NCBI GenBank assembly: GCA_018901375.1
Contig: JAHIEP010000004.1
Span: forward strand, 1 to 5,939
Length of the DNA: 5,939 nucleotides
Source of the DNA: Nanobdellota archaeon
Lineage (GTDB): Archaea; Nanobdellota; Nanobdellia; Pacearchaeales; GW2011-AR1
Direction of reading: 5' to 3'
The translations under genes were made by a program, and so were the position numbers. Below, one piece after another: positions 1-3,793 of the stretch. Positions within the stretch are counted from its first letter, which is position 1, and each line of letters opens with the position of its first letter. Under the pieces are notes generated by a model. That model ran no database searches and was not told where the DNA came from. It saw only the letters and a list, made by a program, of their open reading frames with translations.

Positions 1-36
1 ACAAACAACAATCCAAAAACCAAAATAAAGAATGTC

Positions 37-306
37 TTACTCATCTACCACAACCTCACATTCACCGTCGACATATTCACACCTTCCAGCTCCACAATCC
101 AAATCAGTATCACAACTCATACTACAAAACCTATCACTACAGTTCGGCGCCTCACTTTCCAAAACACAAGACGTAGCATGACAACAACTAGCCGGAACAC
201 AAACCAAATCACCCTCGCTATCCATCTCTCCAACAAACCAAAAAAACCCCACAACTAGCAAAACCCCAACAATCACAAGCGCCCCCAACAAACCTCTTCT
301 ATTCAT
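37..306 (-). CDS. Small N-terminally anchored cysteine-rich protein, function unknown
   Basis: An 89-residue protein. Residues 1-5 (MNRRG) are basic and are followed by a hydrophobic segment at about 6-25, which reads as a signal anchor or uncleaved signal peptide. The remaining 60 or so residues are acidic and hold ten cysteines (36, 41, 42, 47, 56, 61, 65, 71, 76, 83), with a distinctive CVPASCCHATSC stretch and a later CGAGRCEYVDGEC stretch. The even number suggests up to five disulfides or a metal-binding module outside the membrane. Similar short membrane-anchored CVPAxCCHA proteins occur, as I recall, as uncharacterised proteins in DPANN archaea; no function is established. The ATG at 304-306 is the only sensible start because the hydrophobic segment follows at once. 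A TTTTTAAT stretch at 328-335 could be a TATA box for a leaderless mRNA, with TTATAAAA near 352-359 as an alternative. The downstream bases 1-36 are T-rich on this strand, as expected for archaeal termination. Confidence 0.72.
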   Translation of the reverse strand: MNRRGLLGALVIVGVLLVVGFFWFVGEMDSEGDLVCVPASCCHATSCVLESEAPNCSDRFCSMSCDTDLDCGAGRCEYVDGECEVVVDE

Positions 307-425
307 AATAAACTAAGCCTTCGCATCATTAAAAACATTACTAATACAAAATTTTATAAGAATCGCCAACGACATCAACCACAAAAATAAATTCCTTAAA
401 CCCCTTCCCAATTTTTTCCCTACCG

Positions 426-438
426 AAACATTTATATT
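426..438 (+). promoter_or_regulatory. Archaeal BRE/TATA promoter facing right
   Basis: The sequence CGAAACATTTATATT (424-438) matches an archaeal BRE (CGAAA) directly followed by a TATA box (TTTATATT, 431-438). A start about 31 nt beyond the left edge of the TATA box falls near 462, exactly where a GGG-initiated, foldable stretch begins. No protein gene starts downstream on this strand before 1107, so the promoter is best explained by a small RNA gene. The TATA element alone is nearly symmetric; the orientation call rests on the BRE. Confidence 0.5.
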
Positions 439-461
439 CCACACATGCGTATGCATTTTAT

Positions 462-541
462 AGGGAAACAGGACCTGACGAACCCCGTGCTCGCTTGCGA
501 TGATGCGGTTAATAGGACAGACGGACCTACTTACCCTATTT
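462..541 (+). ncRNA. Candidate small structured RNA
   Basis: This interval is visibly richer in G and C than its surroundings and lies at the right distance behind a BRE/TATA promoter. It folds on paper. AUAGGG (460-465) pairs with CCCUAU (534-539) as a closing stem. Inside it AGG (470-472) pairs with CCU (526-528), CCU (474-476) with AGG (514-516), and AACC (481-484) with GGUU (507-510). The apex is UCG-CUUG-CGA (491-500), a CUUG tetraloop. A T-run (539-542) follows the closing stem. It does not match tRNA, SRP RNA or RNase P signatures, and clear C/D or H/ACA boxes are absent, although GAUGAUG (499-505) resembles a box C. The 3' end overlaps the end of the convergent gene at 531-998. The family is unknown to me. 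Confidence 0.38.
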
Positions 542-998
542 TCATTCTCTCGATATTTAACCAAGTATCCAGGACCAAATTTATCTGATACTCAGGCGTA
601 TGCTTTCTTAAATCACTTTCTCTAACTATCTTCACATTTTTCCCATCAATCACCTTAACAAACTTTTCAAAATTAGAAAATTGCCGATTATCAACCGAAA
701 CAAAAATAAAAGAATCCGAATTCTCCTTCAAAAACTCAGCAATATCAAAAAAAATTTCCGGCGTTTCCATGACCGCCCTTATTTTCTTTTTACAAAAACA
801 ACCCAACAACTCCTTCTTATTAAACGTCTTCCTAGCATTTTTCAAATACAGCTTCCTTTTCTTAGCCTCTCGATAATGCCTAAACCTAGAAATCTTAGAC
901 AAACAATTTTTAATTTCCTCTTTCTTCAAAATTAAATAACCAATCAAGTTCTCAGAATAATCAATAAAAATATAATAATCAAATTCCTTCGCACCCAT
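531..998 (-). CDS. Conserved-looking hypothetical protein, 155 aa
   Basis: I do not recognise this gene with confidence. It encodes 155 residues, lysine-rich and probably soluble and cytoplasmic, with no signal or membrane segment. It opens with a predicted beta strand ending in an acidic residue (YYIFIDYSE, D13), followed by a basic helical middle (about 25-75), then EIFFDIAEFLKEN, a second strand ending in D103 (FIFVSVDNRQF), and a C-terminal helix with D144 (INLVLDTWLNIERMK). Strands ending in acidic residues are compatible with an RNase H-like fold such as the DUF3800 group, but this is only a fold-level guess. The ATG at 996-998 is preceded by a strong Shine-Dalgarno sequence, GGAGGG at 1004-1009, five bases away. 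A TATA-like box lies at 1020-1028. The gene is divergent from RNase J, and its 3' end overlaps the candidate RNA at 462-541. Confidence 0.7.
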   Translation of the reverse strand: MGAKEFDYYIFIDYSENLIGYLILKKEEIKNCLSKISRFRHYREAKKRKLYLKNARKTFNKKELLGCFCKKKIRAVMETPEIFFDIAEFLKENSDSFIFVSVDNRQFSNFEKFVKVIDGKNVKIVRESDLRKHTPEYQINLVLDTWLNIERMKIG

Positions 999-1018
999 AA
1001 CAACCCTCCTCGCCCAAA

Positions 1019-1030
1019 CTTTATATAATT
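1019..1030. promoter_or_regulatory. TATA box in the divergent promoter region
   Basis: TTTATATAA lies at 1020-1028 in the 108-bp gap between two divergent genes and reads as a TATA box on either strand. For the leftward gene (start 998) it sits 30 bp upstream, which would make that mRNA leaderless. But GGAGGG at 1004-1009 is a good Shine-Dalgarno sequence and would then lie outside the transcript. For the rightward gene it would give a leader of about 55 nt. Which strand uses it cannot be decided by eye. Confidence 0.45.
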
Positions 1031-1073
1031 ACGCTTCATCCATGCGCACCTAAAAAAGAAGCTCTCGCAATAA

Positions 1074-1080
1074 TTTAAAA
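1074..1080 (+). promoter_or_regulatory. Putative TATA box for RNase J
   Basis: TTTAAAA lies 33 bp upstream of the ATG at 1107. That spacing puts transcription start within a few bases of the start codon, so the RNase J operon is probably leaderless. No Shine-Dalgarno sequence precedes the ATG, which agrees with this. The reverse complement could equally serve the leftward gene with a leader of about 50 nt. Confidence 0.4.
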
Positions 1081-1106
1081 ACTAATAACACCTCAAACAA
1101 TTACAA

Positions 1107-2438
1107 ATGGTGAAGATACATACAGTAGGCGGATTCTCAGAAGTCGGAAAAAATATGGTCGTAGTCGAGCTCGAAGAAGACGCGTTCATTTTCGACGAAG
1201 GCTTTTTCCTCCCAGCAATCGTCTCAATGCAAGAGCGAGACAAGGTCCTGACTGAAAAAAAATTAAAAGCAATCAAAGCAGTTCCCGAAGATTCTGTAAT
1301 AAATAATATAAGACACAAAGTCCGAGCACAATTCATCAGCCACGCACATCTCGACCACGTCGGTGCAATCCCATTCCTGTCCGACAAATACAACGCTCCA
1401 ATTTACGGAACCCCATTCACAATCCAAGTTCTAGAATCTCTCCTCAACGACAACGACGCTGTCCTACAAAATAAAACCCACGCCATAAAACCTAACACGA
1501 CATTTTTCGTCCAAGGCAAAAACAGAAAATACAAAGTAGATTTTATCAACGCAACTCATTCAACCGCACAGTGTTTAATGATAGCAATAGAAACCCCGAA
1601 AGGAGCAGTAATCTACGCCAACGATTTCAAATTGGACGACACACCAGTTTTAGGATTGAAACCAAATTACAAAAGACTCCGAGAAATAGCCAAAGAAGGC
1701 GTCTTGTGTCTAGTCGTAGATTCTCTTTACTCGGGCTCCGAAAGAAAAACACCGTCGGAAAAAATAGCACGAGCACTACTTCAAGAGGTCCTCTTAACAA
1801 TACAAAATAAAAACGCCGGGATGATTGTCACAACATTTTCATCCCACATCGCAAGACTAAAATCAATCGTAGAATTCAGCAAAAGATTAAACCGAGAACC
1901 AGTTTTCCTAGGAAGAAGCCTAGACAAATATTCAACAGCCGCGAAAAACATAAACATAGCACCATTTCTAAACGACGTAAGAATATCAAAATACCGAAGA
2001 CAAGTTGAAAAAACTTTACACAAAGTAGAGAGAAACAGAAAAGATTATATGATAGTTTGCACAGGACATCAAGGAGAACCCGGCTCAATCCTAGAAAGAC
2101 TCTCACGACATCAGCTCCCATTCAAGTTGAACAAAGACGACAACATTATTTTTTCATCAAGTGTAATTCCGACGCCAATCAACAAAGAACAGTTTGCAAA
2201 AATGGAAGGACGACTAAAAAAAGCAAAACCAAGAATTTTCAGAGATGCCCACGTTTCAGGACACGCAGGAAGAGAAGATCTTAGAGACATAATGAAAATA
2301 GTAAATCCACAACATGTAATTCCATCCCACGGAGGAATAGACAAAACAGAACCGATGGCAGAGCTCGTAAAAGAAATGGGCTACAAATTAGGAAAACAAT
2401 GTCATCTAATGCAAGATGGAGGCGTCTTAAAATTGTAG
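1107..2438 (+). CDS. rnj: Archaeal RNase J, beta-CASP metallo-beta-lactamase ribonuclease
   Basis: A 443-residue ribonuclease of the RNase J type, expected to degrade RNA 5' to 3' (with possible endonucleolytic activity) in the cytoplasm. The metallo-beta-lactamase signature is complete: D30 in FIFDEGF, H79-A-H81-L-D83-H84 in SHAHLDHVGAIP, H151 in NATHS and D173 in YANDF. The beta-CASP motifs follow: motif A D205 (LVVDSLY), motif B H386 (HVSGHAG) and motif C H408 (VIPSHGG). The FSSSVIPTPIN segment (349-359) is the RNase J-type loop before motif B. At 443 residues it is close to archaeal RNase J and lacks the long C-terminal domain of bacterial RNase J. All zinc ligands are present, so it should be active. 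The start MVKIHTVGGFSEVGKN fits the usual N-terminus of the family. It is the first gene of a likely operon with the membrane protein at 2471 and the methyltransferase at 2812. Confidence 0.95.
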   Translation: MVKIHTVGGFSEVGKNMVVVELEEDAFIFDEGFFLPAIVSMQERDKVLTEKKLKAIKAVPEDSVINNIRHKVRAQFISHAHLDHVGAIPFLSDKYNAPIYGTPFTIQVLESLLNDNDAVLQNKTHAIKPNTTFFVQGKNRKYKVDFINATHSTAQCLMIAIETPKGAVIYANDFKLDDTPVLGLKPNYKRLREIAKEGVLCLVVDSLYSGSERKTPSEKIARALLQEVLLTIQNKNAGMIVTTFSSHIARLKSIVEFSKRLNREPVFLGRSLDKYSTAAKNINIAPFLNDVRISKYRRQVEKTLHKVERNRKDYMIVCTGHQGEPGSILERLSRHQLPFKLNKDDNIIFSSSVIPTPINKEQFAKMEGRLKKAKPRIFRDAHVSGHAGREDLRDIMKIVNPQHVIPSHGGIDKTEPMAELVKEMGYKLGKQCHLMQDGGVLKL

Positions 2439-2470
2439 AAGCATTAACATCTGGCAAAACCGTAGAGCTA

Positions 2471-2812
2471 ATGGGCGGACTAAGAAACGCATTAGAGCGA
2501 GGAGAAACATTAGAAAAAGCAAAAAAGAGTTTTATTAGTGCAGGTTATACAGAAGCCGAAGTAGATGATGCGACTAGAAAATTAAAAAACACAGAGCCAG
2601 AAGTAGAATCAAAACCAAAAACCGTAACAAATCCAAATCCAACAAATCCAAATCCAACAAATCCAAATCCAACAAAATCCCTACCAGCATCACAAAATCC
2701 AAAATTAAAAAAACACCTCTCAAAATTTTTCATAATAACAGCGTCTATAATAGTTGTGATAATTCTAGTTGGCGCCGCAATATTCGGTCTCTACTGGAAC
2801 AAAATATTCTAA
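2471..2812 (+). CDS. Single-pass membrane protein with small N-terminal helical domain and TNPNP repeats
   Basis: A 113-residue protein from the ATG at 2471. It has three parts: a short helical domain (GGLRNALERGETLEKAKKSF, then SAGYTEAEVDDATRKL) resembling the small helix-turn-helix repeats often found at the start of DPANN membrane proteins; a Pro/Asn linker with three TNPNP units; and a C-terminal hydrophobic helix (about 22 residues, FFIITASIIVVIILVGAAIF) ending in a short basic tail. It therefore looks like a tail-anchored protein with its N-terminal domain in the cytoplasm. No function can be assigned. An in-frame ATG at 2399 would add 24 residues and overlap the RNase J gene by 40 bp. 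I prefer 2471 because the added residues are encoded within RNase J's conserved end and look unlike a domain. The stop overlaps the next start (TAATG, 2810-2814), which indicates translational coupling in an operon. Confidence 0.72.
   Translation: MGGLRNALERGETLEKAKKSFISAGYTEAEVDDATRKLKNTEPEVESKPKTVTNPNPTNPNPTNPNPTKSLPASQNPKLKKHLSKFFIITASIIVVIILVGAAIFGLYWNKIF
2626..2670 (+). repeat. Three exact tandem 15-bp repeats coding TNPNP
   Basis: The unit AACAAATCCAAATCC occurs three times without change at 2626-2640, 2641-2655 and 2656-2670, with a partial fourth copy after it. It stays in frame and codes the Thr-Asn-Pro-Asn-Pro linker between the helical domain and the membrane helix. Exact identity at the DNA level indicates recent expansion by slippage. 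Confidence 0.95.
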
Positions 2813-3408
2813 TGGAAATCTACCAACCCTCAGACGACTCATACCTATTCAGCAACTTCCTAAATAGTTACCTACCCCCTACCCCCTACCATCTACCCCC
2901 TACCACCTATTTAGACATGGGCACAGGCTCCGGCATTCTAGCAAAAACAGCGTCGGAATTTCTAAATAAAAAAAACATCACAGCGGTAGACATAAACCCA
3001 ACCGCAATAAAAAAATTAAAAAACCAACCTTTCAAAACAATCCAATCAGACCTTTTCAAAAATCTGTACTCAGTCTCCGAAACCCCAAAACCCCGAAACC
3101 CCAAAACCCCGAAAACAATCAAATCAAATCAAAAATTTGATTTGATTGTTTTCAACGCCCCCTATCTCCCAAGAGACGAAAGAGAACCAAAAGACTCCCA
3201 AGTCGCAACAACCGGCGGAAAACGAGGCGACGAAATATCACTAAGATTCCTCAAGCAAGCAAAATCCCACCTAACCAAAAACGGAAAAATCCTCCTCCTA
3301 ATCTCCTCCCTAACACCGACGGAAAAAATAAAAAAACTCTGGCCCTACAAAATCGTAGCAAGAAAAAAAATCTTCATGGAAGAACTCCTAATCCTAGAAT
3401 TCAATTAA
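2812..3408 (+). CDS. HemK2/Mtq2-like class I SAM-dependent methyltransferase
   Basis: A 198-residue Rossmann-fold methyltransferase of the HemK/PrmC superfamily, closest in layout to the short archaeal/eukaryotic HemK2 (Mtq2) type, which methylates the glutamine of the GGQ motif in the class I release factor, usually with a Trm112 partner. Motifs: YQPSDDSYL (4-12), matching the family's YxPxEDT-like N-terminus; SAM-binding DMGTGSG (35-41); acidic D60 in AVDINPTA after beta 2; and FDLIVFNAPYLP (109-120) as the catalytic (N/D)PPY motif, here NAPY. There is no long N-terminal substrate domain as in bacterial PrmC. Two segments are low-complexity: LPPTPYHLPPTTY (21-33) and about 87-107 (TPKPRNPKTP and a Lys/Asn-rich run), each encoded by repetitive DNA, so they look like lineage-specific inserts in loops. 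It is coupled to the upstream gene by TAATG. Its 3' end overlaps the convergent small gene at 3401-3544 by 8 bp, and its last 37 bp are duplicated at 3755-3791. The target protein is inferred from family only. Confidence 0.85.
   Translation: MEIYQPSDDSYLFSNFLNSYLPPTPYHLPPTTYLDMGTGSGILAKTASEFLNKKNITAVDINPTAIKKLKNQPFKTIQSDLFKNLYSVSETPKPRNPKTPKTIKSNQKFDLIVFNAPYLPRDEREPKDSQVATTGGKRGDEISLRFLKQAKSHLTKNGKILLLISSLTPTEKIKKLWPYKIVARKKIFMEELLILEFN
2873..2907 (+). repeat. C5-tract heptamer-like repeats inside the methyltransferase gene
   Basis: TACCCCC occurs at 2873-2879, 2880-2886 and 2894-2900, with degenerate relatives (TACCATC, TACCACC) between and after. It encodes the Leu-Pro-Pro-Thr/Tyr-rich insert at residues 21-33, just before the SAM-binding strand. 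The heptamer pattern resembles short tandemly repeated repetitive sequence and does not look like sequence shaped by protein function. Confidence 0.85.
3077..3115 (+). repeat. Tandem 16-bp repeat holding a four-tract C4 array (G-quadruplex motif on minus strand)
   Basis: CCGAAACCCCAAAACC occurs twice exactly (3077-3092, 3093-3108) followed by a partial copy. Within it four C4 tracts stand at 3083-3086, 3091-3094, 3099-3102 and 3107-3110, each separated by exactly four bases (AAAA, GAAA, AAAA). The minus strand therefore reads G4-N4-G4-N4-G4-N4-G4, a textbook quadruplex pattern; the plus strand could form an i-motif. It encodes the Pro/Lys-rich loop at residues 89-101 of the methyltransferase. 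Confidence 0.9.
3111..3153. repeat. Perfect 19-bp inverted repeat inside the methyltransferase gene
   Basis: The left arm 3111-3129 (GAAAACAATCAAATCAAAT) is the exact reverse complement of 3135-3153, with a 5-nt loop (CAAAA, 3130-3134). The right arm is in frame as ttt-gat-ttg-att-gtt-ttc, coding the conserved FDLIVF strand before the NAPY motif. The left arm codes a nondescript Lys-Thr-Ile-Lys-Ser-Asn stretch. The pattern suggests the left arm was copied from the right in inverted orientation. It directly abuts the C4 array. Confidence 0.95.
3368..3404 (+). repeat. Direct repeat copy 1: 3' end of the methyltransferase gene
   Basis: These 37 bp code the last residues of the methyltransferase (IFMEELLILEF). 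They recur at 3755-3791 with a single difference (G3378 versus A3765). The copies lie 387 bp apart and bracket two small membrane-protein genes and their promoter. Confidence 0.93.
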
Positions 3409-3544
3409 TCATAATCCCCAGCAATACAATCAGCAAAGAAATAATCCCAGTAATACTTAGCCATCGAGGTTTCTTCAAAATAAAAGGAATTAAATTAATA
3501 ACAACAATAACCGTCCCAATAATAATATTCTCATCGACCTCCAT
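3401..3544 (-). CDS. Tiny two-helix membrane protein, 47 aa
   Basis: A 47-residue open frame from the ATG at 3544-3542 to the TGA at 3403-3401. It begins MEVDENIIIGTVIVV and has two hydrophobic segments (about 7-23 and 29-46) separated by the basic turn KKPR (24-27), which should place the turn in the cytoplasm and both ends outside. The start overlaps the stop of the upstream gene in a TGATG arrangement. A perfect Shine-Dalgarno sequence, GGAGG (3552-3556), sits seven bases before the ATG, so translation is probably coupled. These two signals are the main reasons to accept such a short gene. The 3' end overlaps the convergent methyltransferase gene by 8 bp. Function is unknown; the pair of tiny membrane proteins may form a complex. 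A chance open frame in T-rich DNA remains possible. Confidence 0.6.
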   Translation of the reverse strand: MEVDENIIIGTVIVVINLIPFILKKPRWLSITGIISLLIVLLGIMIN

Positions 3545-3711
3545 CAAAGAACCTCCATCAACTTTTTAGTTAGTAATTCAACAAAAACCCCAAGCGTAAC
3601 AATTATTCCACCCCAAGTAGACTGACCAAAAAAATACGAAACTCCACCAATTATAATAATCGCCCCAGCAATATAATCCATAGGCATAACCTGAGCCTTC
3701 TTATTTCCCAT
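3544..3711 (-). CDS. Small two-helix membrane protein with KKAQ-like N-terminus, 55 aa
   Basis: A 55-residue protein beginning MGNKKAQVMPMDYIAG. It has two hydrophobic segments (about 12-28 and 35-48) and a basic C-terminal tail (TKKLMEVL). The start at 3709-3711 is chosen over an upstream TTG (3754-3756) because a clear TATA box (TTATATAAAAT, 3731-3741) lies about 30 bp before the ATG, so the mRNA should be leaderless and the upstream codons untranscribed. The NKKAQ opening is common on short DPANN membrane proteins and resembles class III (prepilin-like) signals, but no pilin-type helix context is evident. Glycine pairs occur at residues 22-23 and 34-35. It is followed without a gap (TGATG) by the 47-aa membrane-protein gene. 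The C39-like peptidase gene lies just upstream on the same strand. Function is unknown. Confidence 0.68.
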   Translation of the reverse strand: MGNKKAQVMPMDYIAGAIIIIGGVSYFFGQSTWGGIIVTLGVFVELLTKKLMEVL

Positions 3712-3730
3712 CCAAAATAAACATCGCCAT

Positions 3731-3741
3731 ATTTTATATAA
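3731..3741 (-). promoter_or_regulatory. TATA box for the small membrane-protein pair
   Basis: On the minus strand TTATATAAAAT lies 20-30 bp before the ATG at 3711, the spacing expected for a leaderless archaeal mRNA. It sits inside the segment bracketed by the 37-bp direct repeats, so that segment carries its own promoter. Confidence 0.55.
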
Positions 3742-3754
3742 CTTTCCATATTTC

Positions 3755-3791
3755 AAATCTTCATAGAAGAACTCCTAATCCTAGAATTCAA
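3755..3791 (+). repeat. Direct repeat copy 2: relic of the methyltransferase 3' end
   Basis: This segment is 36/37 identical to 3368-3404 and lies outside any gene, between the small membrane-protein promoter and the end of the C39-like peptidase gene. In the matching frame it continues past the repeat for a few codons (KITSCK, then TAA at about 3808), overlapping the convergent peptidase gene. It may preserve the original end of the methyltransferase gene, or may be a duplicate. Confidence 0.93.
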
Positions 3792-3793
3792 AA

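Larger units (their letters stand above)
3405..3791 (-). other. Candidate inserted cassette bracketed by 37-bp direct repeats
   Basis: The stretch between the end of repeat copy 1 (3404) and the end of copy 2 (3791) holds a promoter and two overlapping small membrane-protein genes on the minus strand. Copy 2 would still encode IFIEELLILEF in a methyltransferase-like frame. That is what integration at, or duplication of, the 3' end of a conserved gene would leave. There is no integrase or transposase inside, so it could be a passively mobilised cassette or a one-off duplication. The mobile interpretation is inference. Confidence 0.4.

Noticed and set aside
471..490. Minus-strand GUCAGGUCC resembling the SRP RNA helix 8 core
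   Set aside because: The diagnostic GGAA tetraloop and AGCAG bulge do not follow, and the region is far shorter than an archaeal SRP RNA.
462..541. tRNA of similar length
   Set aside because: No acceptor stem of seven pairs, no T-loop consensus in the right place and no anticodon arm on either strand.
313..564. An 83-codon minus-strand open frame with a hydrophobic end
   Set aside because: It overlaps the end of the 531-998 gene and the structured + strand RNA region, has no promoter or Shine-Dalgarno sequence at its start, and its only protein-like part is a short hydrophobic run expected from T-rich DNA.
681..935. A + strand 84-codon frame inside the 531-998 gene
   Set aside because: Low-complexity Lys/Arg/Leu composition and opposite to a gene with a good Shine-Dalgarno start; a shadow frame.
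2057..2344. Several shadow frames on both strands inside RNase J
   Set aside because: RNase J is continuous with all catalytic motifs across this interval; the other frames have no recognisable features.
2399..2470. Upstream ATG extending the TNPNP membrane protein by 24 residues
   Set aside because: It would overlap RNase J by 40 bp through its conserved end, and the extra residues look like an out-of-frame reading; it cannot be excluded without homologues.
3712..3756. TTG start extending the 55-aa membrane protein by 15 residues
   Set aside because: The TATA box lies within these codons, so they are probably not transcribed; the residues are also not protein-like.
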